This document shows, one piece after another, positions 9,305 through 20,553 of a stretch of DNA of 64,000 nucleotides. How positions within the stretch are numbered: position 1 is the first letter of the stretch; each line of letters opens with the position of its first letter. Under the pieces are notes generated by a model. It was not told where the DNA came from, ran no database searches, and worked only from the letters and a program-made list of their open reading frames with translations. The position numbers and the translations under genes were made by a program. This DNA is from Castellaniella sp. (lineage in GTDB: Bacteria; Pseudomonadota; Gammaproteobacteria; Burkholderiales; Burkholderiaceae_B): the NCBI GenBank assembly GCA_019104865.1, contig JAHRWZ010000062.1, positions 1-64,000 of the forward strand, given 5' to 3'.

Positions 9305-9333
9305 GGCCTTGCCACTCGGATGATGTACTAATA

Positions 9334-9349
9334 CTGTATATTAATACAG
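9334..9349 (+). promoter_or_regulatory. Second LexA (SOS) box, upstream of imuB
   Basis: CTGTATATTAATACAG, again a perfect CTGT-N8-ACAG site and an almost perfect palindrome, lies in the 81-base gap between imuA and imuB, 36 bases before the imuB ATG. It implies an independent SOS promoter for imuB-dnaE2 in addition to the one upstream of imuA. Confidence 0.92.
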
Positions 9350-9385
9350 TAAAATGCCGAGCTTCGTCTACCTGCTATATCCATC

Positions 9386-11050
9386 ATGTCCGTCTGGATC
9401 GGCGTTCATCCGCCCTCATCCGTTCCAAGCCCGCCTGCGTTGCATCTAGCACAGCCGATGTCGACAGTGGCAGGAACATCCGCCGATGCCGTTACGGATC
9501 AGGATGCTTCCGTCCTGGCCATCGCCAGCGCCTTGCTGCGGTTTACGCCAATGCTGGCGATCGCCCCCGAATCCGTCATCCTGATGGATGTCACGGCCAG
9601 CCTGCGGCTGTTTGGCGGCATTCGTGCCCTGCGGGTGCAGATGCGCCGAGTCCTGGCCATGTTTGTCCAGGCCGATGAGGCGTCAAGCGCAGTGACGGCA
9701 ACAACAACAGTCATGCCGATCGTCGCAGTCGCGGCCAGCGGCCCCGCCGCCTGGATGCTGGCCCGCAGCGGGCAGGGTGGCAGCGCGCTTACAGCCCGAT
9801 CCCTGCGGCGCGCCCTGGCTCGGGTGCCGCTGGGCGTGTCGCCGCCCGCGCGGCCCTTCGCCGACTGGTTCCGGGAACTGGGCTGCGTGACTCTGGCCGA
9901 TCTGCGGCGCCTGCCGCGCATTGGCCTGAAAAAGCGTTGCAGCCCGGCCTTGCTGGACTGGCTGGATCAGCTCGATGATGGCTGTGCGCGCTACCGCTGG
10001 CTGGAATTGCCGCCGACGTTCGATGCCGGGCTGGAATTGCCCGATCACGTCGAGCACGCACCGGCCTTGCAATGGGCCGTGCAGCGCCTGATCCTGCAGT
10101 TGTGCGGCTGGCTGGCCGCGCGCCAGCAGGATGCGGCCGCATTCACGCTATGGCTGGGGCATGATCGCTACAGGGTTGCTCCGTGGCTGCGGGATCCTTC
10201 CACGCGCGATCGGGCACATAGCCACTCCACCCGTGCCGAGCCGGATCCGGCAGCCGGCACACGGCTCGACATCGTGCTGGGCGAACCTGGCCGGGATCCT
10301 GATGCCATGACTCGACTGGCACAGGAACGGCTGAATCGCCTGACGCTGGCGGCGTCCGTCATCAGCGTGCGCCTGCAGGTCTCGCAGTTGCGGGCGGCGC
10401 GGGCTCCCAGCCTGGATCTGTTCCCGGAACCCGGCGGCACGCCGCAGGATCACGCCCAGCTGCTGGCATTGCTGGCCGCCCGTCTGGGGGCCGATCATGT
10501 GCTGGTGGCGGCGCCCCAGGCCGATCATCGGCCGGAATGGGCTGCCCGCTGGATTCCTCTGGATCCATCCAGGCTGCACATGCCGTGCACGCCTGACGGC
10601 GCACCGGCCTCCAGAACGCATCACGCGGTGTTCATGAATCCCTTGGGGCAATCCGGCTTGGCCGAACCGCACGCCGGAAGCCCCCGCGACACAGCATGGC
10701 AGCCTGGCGGGTGGGGGAACAATCCCCTGCCGCGCCCCGCCTGGCTGCTGGATGCCCCCGTGCCGCTGGCAATGCGCGGGCATCGCCCCTGTTACGGCAC
10801 GCCCTTGCGCCTGGTCTCACCCGCCGAACGGCTGGACTGCGGCTGGCAGGATGGCTATCCCATCATCCGCGACTATTTCGTCGCCGAAGATGCAACCGGC
10901 ATCTGCTACTGGATCTTCCGCCTGGGAATGCCAAGACCCATGCCGAACCCGAACCCGGACCCGAACCCGGGCTCGGCGCAGGCCCCAGCGCCGGCTCCCG
11001 CCCCGGATGCAGGCGAACCGCACTGGTATTTGCATGGGCTCTTTGGATAA
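9386..11050 (+). CDS. imuB: ImuB, Y-family polymerase-like mutasome adaptor
   Basis: 554-residue Y-family-like protein. ImuB lacks polymerase activity but tethers DnaE2 and ImuA to the beta clamp. The N-terminus (MSVWIGVHPP) replaces the usual MxLWxxI start, and the catalytic acidic motif of active Y-family enzymes is not apparent. PilA-like stretches include VTASLRLFGGIRALRVQM, LADLRRLPRIGLKKR and DYFVAEDATGICYWIFR. The C-terminal WYLHGLFG end is canonical. Just before it is a low-complexity Pro/Asn/Ala run (about residues 516-543), encoded by short tandem repeats at about 10936-11012. The 3' end overlaps dnaE2 by 17 bases. Confidence 0.9.
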   Translation: MSVWIGVHPPSSVPSPPALHLAQPMSTVAGTSADAVTDQDASVLAIASALLRFTPMLAIAPESVILMDVTASLRLFGGIRALRVQMRRVLAMFVQADEASSAVTATTTVMPIVAVAASGPAAWMLARSGQGGSALTARSLRRALARVPLGVSPPARPFADWFRELGCVTLADLRRLPRIGLKKRCSPALLDWLDQLDDGCARYRWLELPPTFDAGLELPDHVEHAPALQWAVQRLILQLCGWLAARQQDAAAFTLWLGHDRYRVAPWLRDPSTRDRAHSHSTRAEPDPAAGTRLDIVLGEPGRDPDAMTRLAQERLNRLTLAASVISVRLQVSQLRAARAPSLDLFPEPGGTPQDHAQLLALLAARLGADHVLVAAPQADHRPEWAARWIPLDPSRLHMPCTPDGAPASRTHHAVFMNPLGQSGLAEPHAGSPRDTAWQPGGWGNNPLPRPAWLLDAPVPLAMRGHRPCYGTPLRLVSPAERLDCGWQDGYPIIRDYFVAEDATGICYWIFRLGMPRPMPNPNPDPNPGSAQAPAPAPAPDAGEPHWYLHGLFG

Positions 11051-14000
11051 ACGCAAACATGCCAGGGGGCTGGCCCCTGGCGGGCGTCCGGATTCGGGAC
11101 AGGCTTTGCCCGCCTACGCCGAACTGCAATGCGCCAGCAATTTTTCCTTCCTGACCGGGGCATCCACGGCCGAGGAACTGGTCGCCCGCGCCGCCCGGCT
11201 GGGCTACGCCGCCCTGGCGATCACGGATGAGTGCTCGCTGGCCGGTGTCGTGCGGGCGCACGTCGCGGCGAAGGCAGCCGGCCTGCCACTGATCGTCGGG
11301 GCCGCATTCCGGCTATCCGCCGCGCCGACGTGGGCGGATGACGACGCGTGCCAGGCCAACACCGCCATCACGCTCACCGCCCTGGCCATGCACCGTGACG
11401 GCTACGGCAATCTGTGCGAACTGGTGTCCCTGGGGCGCATGCGCAGCCCCAAGGGCGGCTACCACCTGTCCGCGCGGGATCTGGATGCCCCGGATCCGTC
11501 ATTCGCCCATCTGCGCTGCCTGCCGGGCTGCTGGGTGATCCTGTCGCCCGATTACCCTGCGGACGAAGCCCGGCTGGCAGGCCGGATCCGATGGGCTGCG
11601 GCGACGTTCGGCGACCGGCTGCGCATCGCCCTGACCCTGCACGCCCGCGCGCTGGACGACATCCATCGCGGCCGGGTGCTGCGCGTGGCGGCCCGGTTTG
11701 GCGTCCCCGTCGTCGCCACCGGTTGGCCCGTGATGCACGCGCGCTCGCGCAAGCCCCTGCAGGACGTGATGACCGCCATCCGCCTGGGTAAGACCGTGCA
11801 TGAATGCGGCTACGCCCTGCAGCCCAATGCCGAACGCCACCTGCGTAGTCGGCTGCGTCTGGCCAATCTGTATCCGGCGGACACCTTGGCGGAAACCGTG
11901 CGCGTGGCGCAGCGCTGCCGTTTTTCCCTGGATCAGCTGCGCTACGAATATCCCGACGAACTGGTGCCAAAGCATCAGACGCCTGCGACCTATCTGCGTC
12001 AGGAAACCCTGGCGGGCGCGCAGCGCCGCTTTCCGGATGGCATCCCGCCCGCTGTGCGGGAACAGATCGACCACGAACTGGAATTGATTGCCGATCTGCG
12101 TTACGAGGCCTACTTCCTGACGGTCCACGATATTGTCCGTTTCGCCCGCAGCCAGAACATCCTGTGCCAGGGGCGGGGCTCGGCGGCCAATTCGGCTGTG
12201 TGCTATTGCCTGGGCATCACCGAGGTCGATCCGGCACGATCGAACCTGCTGTTCGAGCGTTTCATCAGCAAGGAACGCAACGAACCGCCTGACATCGACG
12301 TGGATTTCGAACATCAGCGCCGGGAAGAGGTCATGCAGTACCTTTACGCAAAATACGGCCGCGACCGGGCGGCGCTGACGGCGGCGGTGGCCACGTACCG
12401 GCCGCGTGGCGCCCTGCGCGAGGCGGGCAAGGCACTGGGTGTGGATCCCGGCGTCATTGATCGGGTGGCCCGCGCCCATCGCTGGTTCGATTCCCGCACC
12501 GATCTGCTGCAGCGTTTTGCCGACGCGGGGCTCGACCCGCAGGCGCCGCTCAACCGCCAGTGGGCGGCGTTCGCGGTGCAACTGCTGGGTTATCCGCGTC
12601 ATCTGTCGCAGCATTCGGGCGGCTTCGTGATCAGCCGCGGCAGGCTGACCCGGCTGGTGCCGGTGGAAAACGCCGCCATGGATGGCCGCACCATCATCCA
12701 GTGGGACAAGGATGACATCGAGGCCCTGGGCATCCTGAAGATCGACGTCCTGGCGCTGGGCATGCTGTCCATGCTGCATCGCGCCCTGGACCTGATGGCT
12801 GAAAGGCATGGCCGGCCCTTTGCGCTGCGGGATATCCCGCCCGAAGACCCCGCCACGTACGACATGCTCAGCCGGGGCGACAGCATGGGTGTGTTCCAGG
12901 TGGAATCCCGTGCCCAGATGGCCATGCTGCCGCGTCTGCGCCCGCAGTGTTTCTATGATCTGGTGATCGAAGTCGCCATCGTGCGCCCCGGCCCCATGCA
13001 AGGCGGCATGGTCCATCCCTATCTGCGTCGCCGCCAGGGGCTGGAGCCGGTCACCTTTCCGTCCAGGGGGATGGAGCAGGCGCTGGCCCGCACGCTGGGT
13101 GTGCCGATTTTCCAGGAACAGGTCATGCAGGTCGCCATGCTGGCGGCCGGCTATTCGGCGGGCGAGGCCGACCAACTGCGCCGTGCCATGGCCGCCTGGA
13201 AACGCCACGGCAACATGGACGTCCACCACGACCGCCTGGTCAGCGGCATGTTGATGCGCGGTTACGACCGCGACTTTGCCGAGAGCATCTTTGCCCAGAT
13301 CCGGGGTTTTGGCGAATATGGCTTTCCCGAAAGCCATGCGGCCAGTTTCGCGTTGCTGGCTTATGCCAGCGCCTGGCTGCGCCGCCATGAACCGGCCGTT
13401 TTTCTAGCGGCGCTGCTCAACAGCCAGCCCATGGGCTTCTATACCCCGTCCCAACTGGTGCAGGATGCGCAGCGGCGCGGAGTGCGCGTGCTGCCGGTGG
13501 ACGTCACCATCAGCGATTGGGACAGCGGGCTGGACCGCATGGACGGGGCTCGTGATACGCGGATGGAAACCGTGCGCCTGGGGATCTCTCTCATCAGCGG
13601 CATGAATCGCGATGCCGCCGAGCGTATCGTCCATGCCCGGTCCGCGCAGCCTTTCGCGGACGTGGCCGATCTGGCCCACCGGGCACGGCTGGAGCGCCAC
13701 GACCTGCAGGCGCTGGCGCGGGCCGGCGCCTTGCGCGTCCTGGCCGGCGGCAACCGGCGTGCCGCCCTGTGGCAGGCGGCCGCCGCCGTCCCGGATCGGG
13801 ATCTGCTGCGTGGCATCACCCGGGATGATGTGGTGCCCGTGCTGCCGCGCGCTTCGGAAGGTCAGGAGATCGCCACCGATTACCGCGCCCTGGGCCTGAC
13901 CCTGGGGCGCCACCCCCTGGCCCTGCTGCGCGACCGTTTGCGGGCCGACCATCTGCTGTCCGCCGCCCAGCTGGCCAGGTTGCGCAACCGCCAACTGGCG

Positions 14001-14285
14001 CGTGCCTGCGGCCTGGTGACGGTGCGCCAGCGCCCCGGCACGGCCAAGGGCGTGCTGTTCATGACCCTGGAAGATGAGACAGGGACTGTCAATGTCATTG
14101 TCTGGCCGGATATGTTCACGCGATACCGGCACGAAGCGCTGAACGCGCCCCTGCTGGCCGTCTACGGCGTCTGGCAGACCGACGGTCAGGTCAGCCACCT
14201 GGTCGCCCGGCGGCTGGCGGACCGCAGCACCCTGCTGATGTCGTTGTTCGACGGCCTGCCGGTGCCATCGCGGGATTTCTGCTGA
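11034..14285 (+). CDS. dnaE2: Error-prone DNA polymerase III alpha subunit DnaE2 (ImuC)
   Basis: 1083-residue C-family polymerase for translesion synthesis with ImuA/ImuB. The PHP domain opens with AYAELQCASNFSFLTGAS, the catalytic aspartates are in PDIDVDFEHQRREEV (about residues 422-436), and helix-hairpin-helix and OB-fold regions follow (C-terminal GTVNVIVWPDMF). The ATG at 11034 inside the imuB 3' end gives a short non-conserved leader before the PHP domain; the frame stays open upstream but is antisense-like filler. It shares the SOS promoters before imuA and imuB. hutI follows after 113 bases. Confidence 0.95.
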   Translation: MGSLDKRKHARGLAPGGRPDSGQALPAYAELQCASNFSFLTGASTAEELVARAARLGYAALAITDECSLAGVVRAHVAAKAAGLPLIVGAAFRLSAAPTWADDDACQANTAITLTALAMHRDGYGNLCELVSLGRMRSPKGGYHLSARDLDAPDPSFAHLRCLPGCWVILSPDYPADEARLAGRIRWAAATFGDRLRIALTLHARALDDIHRGRVLRVAARFGVPVVATGWPVMHARSRKPLQDVMTAIRLGKTVHECGYALQPNAERHLRSRLRLANLYPADTLAETVRVAQRCRFSLDQLRYEYPDELVPKHQTPATYLRQETLAGAQRRFPDGIPPAVREQIDHELELIADLRYEAYFLTVHDIVRFARSQNILCQGRGSAANSAVCYCLGITEVDPARSNLLFERFISKERNEPPDIDVDFEHQRREEVMQYLYAKYGRDRAALTAAVATYRPRGALREAGKALGVDPGVIDRVARAHRWFDSRTDLLQRFADAGLDPQAPLNRQWAAFAVQLLGYPRHLSQHSGGFVISRGRLTRLVPVENAAMDGRTIIQWDKDDIEALGILKIDVLALGMLSMLHRALDLMAERHGRPFALRDIPPEDPATYDMLSRGDSMGVFQVESRAQMAMLPRLRPQCFYDLVIEVAIVRPGPMQGGMVHPYLRRRQGLEPVTFPSRGMEQALARTLGVPIFQEQVMQVAMLAAGYSAGEADQLRRAMAAWKRHGNMDVHHDRLVSGMLMRGYDRDFAESIFAQIRGFGEYGFPESHAASFALLAYASAWLRRHEPAVFLAALLNSQPMGFYTPSQLVQDAQRRGVRVLPVDVTISDWDSGLDRMDGARDTRMETVRLGISLISGMNRDAAERIVHARSAQPFADVADLAHRARLERHDLQALARAGALRVLAGGNRRAALWQAAAAVPDRDLLRGITRDDVVPVLPRASEGQEIATDYRALGLTLGRHPLALLRDRLRADHLLSAAQLARLRNRQLARACGLVTVRQRPGTAKGVLFMTLEDETGTVNVIVWPDMFTRYRHEALNAPLLAVYGVWQTDGQVSHLVARRLADRSTLLMSLFDGLPVPSRDFC

Positions 14286-14364
14286 ACCTGGCGGACCGCT
14301 GCGCGATCGTGGCACCCGCCGTGCCTCTTGTCCTGGCCGCCGCCAGTGGGCATAATCTTCCACA

Positions 14365-14376
14365 TTGTCTATACAA
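14365..14376 (+). promoter_or_regulatory. HutC-type operator upstream of hutI
   Basis: TTGTCTATACAA, an imperfect palindrome of the TTGTNTATACAA type known for GntR/HutC repressors, lies 22 bases upstream of the hutI start. The same 11 bases TGTCTATACAA recur upstream of hutU (18984-18994), and the related GTATATAC palindrome occurs in two other promoters of this locus. hutC itself is at 24843-25571. Confidence 0.65.
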
Positions 14377-14398
14377 ATACAAGCCAAGGTGATTCCGT

Positions 14399-15649
14399 AT
14401 GCCGTATCTCCCCGAACCCGGCGTCCGCCCACACGGCCGCGTCTTGTGGAAGAACCTGCGCATTGTGCCGTCCGGCTGGCGGTCCGGGCTGGTGCCGCTG
14501 TGCGACCTGGCGGTCGAGGACCAGCGCATCGTCTGGCTGGGGGCGGCGGGCCAGGCGCCGACCGGTTTTCAGGCTGCGTTGCAGCATGACCTGGGTGGCG
14601 CGCTGGTCACGCCGGGGTTGATCGACTGCCATACCCACCTGGTTCATGGCGGCCAGCGGGCCAATGAATTCGCGCTGCGCCTGGCCGGTGCCAGCTACGA
14701 GGACATCGCCCGCCAGGGCGGGGGCATCGTGTCCAGCGTGCGGGCCACACGGGCGGCCGACGAGGACACCCTGTTCCAGCAGGCGCTCAAGCGCCTGGAC
14801 GCCCTGCGGGCCGAAGGCGTGACCGCCATCGAGATCAAATCCGGCTACGGCCTGGACCTGGACACCGAACGCAAGATGCTGCGCGTCGCCCGGCGCCTGG
14901 GGGAAGCGCGGCCCGTCACGGTGCGCACCACCTTCCTGGGGGCGCATGCCCTGCCGCCCGAGTACGCGGGCCGCGCCGACGACTACATCGATCTGGTGTG
15001 CAACGTCATGCTGCCGGCTCTGGATGACGAGGGCCTGGTCGATGCGGTGGATGTGTTCTGCGAGAACATCGGTTTCAGCCTGGCGCAGTCCGAACGCGTG
15101 CTGCAGGCCGCCACGCGGCGCGGCCTGGCGGTGAAAATGCACGCCGAACAGCTGTCCCTGATAGGCGGCGCGGCCCTGGCCGCCCGCTACGGGGCCTTGT
15201 CGGCCGACCATCTGGAATGGCTGGACGATGCGGGCGTCCAGGCCATGCGTCAGGCCGGCATGGTGGCCGTGCTGCTGCCCGGCGCCTACTACTTCCTGCG
15301 CGACACCCATGTGCCGCCCATCGATCTGCTGCGTCGCCACGGCGTGCCCATCGCGCTGGCCACCGACTGCAATCCCGGCACTTCGCCCGCCACATCCCTG
15401 CTGCTGATGCTGAACATGGCCTGCACGCTGTTCCGGATGACGGTGGCCGAGGCCCTGGACGGCGTCACCAGCCACGCCGCCGACGCCCTGGGCTGCGTGG
15501 GCGTCAGTGGGCGCCTGGCCGTCGGTCATCCGGCCGACTTCGCGGTCTGGGACATCGACAGCCCAGCGGAACTGGCCTACTGGATGGGCCTGCCGCGCTG
15601 CCGGATGTCCGTGCGTCAGGGCAACACCGCCTTCCAGTCCACCCGGTAG
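14399..15649 (+). CDS. hutI: Imidazolonepropionase HutI
   Basis: 416-residue amidohydrolase that opens 4-imidazolone-5-propionate to N-formimino-L-glutamate, the third step of histidine degradation. The metal-binding [10 protein letters not shown] is near residue 78-87. The conserved [24 protein letters not shown] and [10 protein letters not shown] motifs follow. The ATG is preceded by AAGGTG at suitable spacing. hutI is on the opposite strand from hutH and the two genes overlap tail to tail by 34 bases, so neither has room for a terminator. No formiminoglutamate hydrolase or deiminase (hutG/hutF) is in the window. Confidence 0.95.
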   Translation: MPYLPEPGVRPHGRVLWKNLRIVPSGWRSGLVPLCDLAVEDQRIVWLGAAGQAPTGFQAALQHDLGGALVTPGLIDCHTHLVHGGQRANEFALRLAGASYEDIARQGGGIVSSVRATRAADEDTLFQQALKRLDALRAEGVTAIEIKSGYGLDLDTERKMLRVARRLGEARPVTVRTTFLGAHALPPEYAGRADDYIDLVCNVMLPALDDEGLVDAVDVFCENIGFSLAQSERVLQAATRRGLAVKMHAEQLSLIGGAALAARYGALSADHLEWLDDAGVQAMRQAGMVAVLLPGAYYFLRDTHVPPIDLLRRHGVPIALATDCNPGTSPATSLLLMLNMACTLFRMTVAEALDGVTSHAADALGCVGVSGRLAVGHPADFAVWDIDSPAELAYWMGLPRCRMSVRQGNTAFQSTR

Positions 15650-17154
15650 CTGCCTTCCAGCACCCGGCGCCCGACGATGTCCAGGTCGGGGGCCAGCAGG
15701 CGGTCGCGCTCGTAGAACGGCACATCCCGGCGGATCTTCCGGTGCAGCGCCTGCAGCGGGGCCGATGTCGTCAGCGGGGCGTGGAAATCGATGCCCTGGG
15801 CCGCGCACAGCAGTTCGATGCCGATGATGTGCGCCGTGTTGCTGGCCATATCGGCCAGCCGCCGGGCGGCGAACGTCGCCATGCTGACGTGGTCTTCCTG
15901 GTTGGCTGACGTGGGCAGGCTGTCCACGCTGGCGGGGTGCGCCAGCGACTTGTTTTCAGACGCCAGCGCGGCGGCGGTCACGTGGGCGATCATGAAGCCG
16001 GAATTCAACCCCGGTTCCGGCACCAGAAACGGCGGCAGGCCTGAAATGCTGGCGTCGATCAAAAGCGCCACGCGGCGTTCCGCCAGGCCGCCGATCTCCG
16101 CAATCGCCAGCGCCAGGATGTCGGCGGCGAACGCGATCGGCTCGGCGTGGAAATTGCCGCCCGAAATCACCTGGGCCGGCTGCCCGTCGCGCCCCGGGAA
16201 CACCAGCGGATTGTCTGTCACGGCATTGGCTTCGGTCAGCAGCGTGCGCGAGACCTGGCCCATCAGGTCGTGGATGGCGCCCATCACCTGGGGCTGGCAG
16301 CGCAGGCTGTAGGGGTCCTGCACCTTGTTGTCCGACACCAGGTGCGAGGCCCGGATCGCGCTGCCAGCGAGCAGCGCGCGGTAGCGGCGGGCGACCTCGA
16401 TCTGCCCTGGCTGGCCGCGGATTTCGTGCACGCGCGGATCGAACGGCGCATCGCTGCCCTTGGCGGCGTCGATGCTCAGCGCCCCGGCCAGCACCGCGCT
16501 GTCGAACAGGTGTTCCGCCAGGAACAGCCCGTGCAGCGCCAGGGCGGTGGACACCTGGGTGCCGTTGATCAATGCCAGGCCTTCCTTGGCCGCCAGGTGG
16601 ATGGGGGCGATGCCCGCTCGCGCCAGCGCCTGTTGCGCCGGCAGCCACTGGCCTTTGCACAGCAGGCGGCCTTCGCCCAGCAGCGCCAGCGTCATGTGCG
16701 CCAGGGGCGCCAGATCGCCCGAGGCGCCCACCGAGCCCTTTTCGGGGATGTGCGGGATCAGGCCGGCATTGAAGACCTGCATCAGCGTCCTGACCACGCT
16801 GGACCGGATGCCCGAATAGCCGCGCGCCAGGCTGGCGACCTTCATCGCCATCAGCAGGCGCGCCACGCGGGCGTCCAGCGGGTCGCCCACTCCCACGGCA
16901 TGCGACAGGATCAGATTGCGCTGCAAGGCCTGCAACTGGTCGTCGGGGATGTGCGTCTGCGCCAGTTTGCCGAAGCCCGTATTGATGCCGTAGGCCGGAA
17001 CGCCCCGGTCGATGATGGCCTGCACGATGGCGGCCGAGGCATCCATGTCGCGCACGGCCTGTTCGGGCAGCGCCAGCTGCACCTTTCCCAGCCAGATCTG
17101 GCGTAGTGCGTCCATGTCCAGCTTCCCGGGCTGCAAGGTCAAAGTCGTCGTCAT
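15616..17154 (-). CDS. hutH: Histidine ammonia-lyase HutH
   Basis: 512-residue enzyme that converts histidine to urocanate and ammonia. The Ala-Ser-Gly triad that cyclises to the MIO electrophile is in [15 protein letters not shown] (about residues 143-157). [14 protein letters not shown] near the N-terminus and [11 protein letters not shown] near the C-terminus are further family signatures. It lies 70 bases downstream of hutU on the same strand, so it ends the transporter-hutU-hutH transcription unit. The 3' end overlaps the convergent hutI. Confidence 0.95.
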   Translation of the reverse strand: MTTTLTLQPGKLDMDALRQIWLGKVQLALPEQAVRDMDASAAIVQAIIDRGVPAYGINTGFGKLAQTHIPDDQLQALQRNLILSHAVGVGDPLDARVARLLMAMKVASLARGYSGIRSSVVRTLMQVFNAGLIPHIPEKGSVGASGDLAPLAHMTLALLGEGRLLCKGQWLPAQQALARAGIAPIHLAAKEGLALINGTQVSTALALHGLFLAEHLFDSAVLAGALSIDAAKGSDAPFDPRVHEIRGQPGQIEVARRYRALLAGSAIRASHLVSDNKVQDPYSLRCQPQVMGAIHDLMGQVSRTLLTEANAVTDNPLVFPGRDGQPAQVISGGNFHAEPIAFAADILALAIAEIGGLAERRVALLIDASISGLPPFLVPEPGLNSGFMIAHVTAAALASENKSLAHPASVDSLPTSANQEDHVSMATFAARRLADMASNTAHIIGIELLCAAQGIDFHAPLTTSAPLQALHRKIRRDVPFYERDRLLAPDLDIVGRRVLEGSYRVDWKAVLP

Positions 17155-17224
17155 GGATATTCGCTCGAAGAAATTCGATCATCAGCACAGAGGCTGTCGG
17201 GGAAAGAGCCGCGGGCGCGCGCGT

Positions 17225-18928
17225 CTACGAAATCATCGGCAGATTCAGGCCGAAATCCCGCGCGGTCTGGATGGCCAGTTCATAACCCGCATCGGCATGG
17301 CGCATCACACCGGTGCCGCAGTCGTTGATCAGCACACGTTCCAGTCGGCGGGCGGCGGCGTCCGTGCCATCGGCCACGATCACCATGCCGGCGTGCTGGC
17401 TGTAGCCCATGCCGACCCCGCCGCCATGGTGAAACGACACCCAGCTGGCCCCGCCGGCCGTGTTCAGCAGCGCGTTCAGCAAGGGCCAGTCGGACACGGC
17501 GTCCGTGCCGTCGCGCATGGCCTCGGTTTCGCGGTTGGGGCTGGCGACCGAGCCCGTATCCAGGTGGTCGCGGCCGATCACGATGGGGGCCTTCAGTTCG
17601 CCCGAGCGCACCATCTCGTTGAAGGCCAGCCCGGCGCGGTGGCGTTCGCCCAGGCCCAGCCAGCAGATGCGCGCCGGCAGCCCCTGGAAGGCGATGCGCT
17701 CGCGCGCCATGTCCAGCCACTGGATCATGTGGTGATTGTCGGGGAACAGTTCCTTCAGTTTGCGGTCGGTCGCGTAGATGTCTTCCGGGTCGCCCGACAG
17801 CGCCACCCAGCGAAACGGCCCCTTGCCCTCGCAGAACAGCGGGCGGATGTAGGCCGGCACGAAACCCGGAAAATCGAAGGCGTCGGTGATGCCTTCGTCG
17901 TAGGCCACCTGGCGGATGTTGTTGCCATAGTCCACCGTGGGGACGCCCATGGCGTGCAGGTCCAGCATGGCCTGCACGTGGCGGGCGCAGGATTGCGCCG
18001 CCTCGGCCCGCAGGCGCGTATGCTGGGTCGGGTCGCGCTGGGCGGCCTGCCATTGTTCTACCGTCCAGCCCGACGGCAGGTAGCCGTGGATGAGGTCATG
18101 GGCGGATGTCTGGTCCGTCACCAGGTCGGGACGCGGGCCGCCCGTCTGGGCGCGGCGGGCCAGTTCCGGCAGGACGTCGGCCGCATTGCCCAGCAGGCCG
18201 ATGGACACGGCTTCCTTGCGGCGCGTGTGTTCGGCGATCATGGTCAGGGCCTCGTTCAGGTCGCGGGCCTGCCTGTCCAGGTAGCGCGTGCGCAGTCGGA
18301 AATCGATGTGCGACTGCTGGCATTCGATGGTCAGCGAGCAGGCCCCGGCAAAGGTCGCCGCCAGTGGCTGCGCCCCGCCCATGCCGCCCAGGCCCGCCGT
18401 CACGATCCAGCGCCCCGCGAACGAGCCGTCGAAATGCTGGCGGGCGGCCTCGGCAAAGGTCTCGTAGGTGCCCTGCACAATGCCCTGGCTGCCGATGTAG
18501 ATCCAGCTGCCGGCCGTCATCTGCCCATACATGAACAGGCCCGCCTGGTCCAGTTCATTGAATTTTTCCCAGGTGGCCCATTTGGGGACCAGGTTGGAAT
18601 TGGCCAGCAACACGCGCGGCGCATCCGCATGGGTTTTGAAGACGCCCACCGGCTTGCCCGATTGCACCAGCAGGGTCTCGTCTTCCCCCAGTTTGCGCAG
18701 GCTGCCCAGGATGGCGTCGTAGCAGGCCCAGTTGCGCGCCGCGCGGCCGATGCCGCCGTACACCACCAGATGTTTCGGGTTTTCCGCCACCGCCGGGTCC
18801 AGATTGTTCTGGATCATGCGGTAGGCCGCCTCGATCGTCCAGTTGCGGCAATGCAGTTGCGACCCCGTGGGGGCGTGGATTTCGCGGCTGGCGTCATAGC
18901 GCGGATCGTCTGCGGGGGAATGGGACAC
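17225..18928 (-). CDS. hutU: Urocanate hydratase HutU
   Basis: 567-residue NAD-dependent urocanase that converts urocanate to imidazolonepropionate. [15 protein letters not shown] is diagnostic. The start is taken as GTG at 18928, because an AGGAG lies six bases upstream (18935-18939) and the product then opens as in other HutU proteins ([15 protein letters not shown]). The first in-frame ATG (18994) would put the operator region inside the gene. Operator-like repeats at 18961-18994 suggest its own HutC-controlled promoter besides read-through from the ABC transporter genes. Confidence 0.93.
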   Translation of the reverse strand: MSHSPADDPRYDASREIHAPTGSQLHCRNWTIEAAYRMIQNNLDPAVAENPKHLVVYGGIGRAARNWACYDAILGSLRKLGEDETLLVQSGKPVGVFKTHADAPRVLLANSNLVPKWATWEKFNELDQAGLFMYGQMTAGSWIYIGSQGIVQGTYETFAEAARQHFDGSFAGRWIVTAGLGGMGGAQPLAATFAGACSLTIECQQSHIDFRLRTRYLDRQARDLNEALTMIAEHTRRKEAVSIGLLGNAADVLPELARRAQTGGPRPDLVTDQTSAHDLIHGYLPSGWTVEQWQAAQRDPTQHTRLRAEAAQSCARHVQAMLDLHAMGVPTVDYGNNIRQVAYDEGITDAFDFPGFVPAYIRPLFCEGKGPFRWVALSGDPEDIYATDRKLKELFPDNHHMIQWLDMARERIAFQGLPARICWLGLGERHRAGLAFNEMVRSGELKAPIVIGRDHLDTGSVASPNRETEAMRDGTDAVSDWPLLNALLNTAGGASWVSFHHGGGVGMGYSQHAGMVIVADGTDAAARRLERVLINDCGTGVMRHADAGYELAIQTARDFGLNLPMIS

Positions 18929-18960
18929 GGTCTGCTCCTGTGCGGAAAATATCAAGCTCG

Positions 18961-18995
18961 AATGTATATCTGTTTTATTCAAATGTCTATACAAG
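18961..18995 (-). promoter_or_regulatory. HutC-type operator(s) upstream of hutU
   Basis: Two related elements in the 128-base gap before hutU: TGTCTATACAA (18984-18994, identical to the core before hutI) and AATGTATATC (18961-18970). They are centred about 40-60 bases upstream of the GTG start, where a repressor would block a local promoter. Confidence 0.55.
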
Positions 18996-19056
18996 TTAAT
19001 CTGGTATACGACATACCGGGTCGCACGCGGCGAGGCCGAACGCGGCCTATCCCGTC

Positions 19057-19887
<831 letters not shown>

Positions 19888-19890
19888 CCA

Positions 19891-20553
19891 TCAGCGCTGC
19901 AGGTAGCGGCTAGCCTTCAGTTCGGCCCAGCCCCCCAGTTTCTGCGTGACGGCGACCAGCATCAGGTAGCACACGCACAGCACCAGGGTAGTTTCGACAT
20001 AAATGAATTGTTCCGATCCGATCTGCGTCAGCACGGCGGTCAGTTCGGGCACCGTGATGATCGACAGCACGGACGTTTCCTTGCTAAGAATGATGATCAT
20101 ATTGATCAGGGCCGGGGTGATGATCACCAGCATCTGCGGCAGCTGCACGCGCCAGATGGTGCTGATGCGCGACAGGCCCAGGCAGTCGGCGGCCTCGATC
20201 TGGCCGTGGGGCACCGACAGAAATCCCGAACGGAAGATCTCGGCGAAATAGGCGCTGCCGTACAGCGCCAGCGACACGACACCCGCGTCCAGCGCCGACA
20301 GCGAGACGCCGAAATTCGGCCCGCCGTAGTACAGGACGAACAGCTGCACCAGGAACGGCGTGGTGCGCAGGATTTCGATATAGACCCGCAGTACCGCCCG
20401 GATCCAGCGGCCCGTGAACAGCTGCAGCACCGCGATGGCAAACCCCACCACCATGCCCAGCGCCACGGCTCCGACCCAACTGATGATGGTGATGCCAAAG
20501 CCATCCAGGATCTGGCCGCCGTATTGCGAGATCAGGGGAAAGTCCAGTGCCAT
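19891..20553 (-). CDS. Polar amino-acid ABC transporter permease (HisM/HisQ type)
   Basis: 220-residue His/Glu/Gln/Arg/opine-family permease with about five membrane helices (for example ITIISWVGAVALGMVVGFAIAVL). The EAA-like loop is AADCLGLSRISTIWRVQLPQ, and the RTTPFLVQLFVLYYGGP segment is typical. Three bases separate it from the ATPase gene. It shares one base with the upstream permease gene. Confidence 0.9.
   Translation of the reverse strand: MALDFPLISQYGGQILDGFGITIISWVGAVALGMVVGFAIAVLQLFTGRWIRAVLRVYIEILRTTPFLVQLFVLYYGGPNFGVSLSALDAGVVSLALYGSAYFAEIFRSGFLSVPHGQIEAADCLGLSRISTIWRVQLPQMLVIITPALINMIIILSKETSVLSIITVPELTAVLTQIGSEQFIYVETTLVLCVCYLMLVAVTQKLGGWAELKASRYLQR

Noticed and set aside
18929-18994. 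Upstream ATG extension of hutU
   Set aside because: Would place the HutC-type operators inside the gene and adds residues absent from the family; the GTG at 18928 has a good ribosome site.
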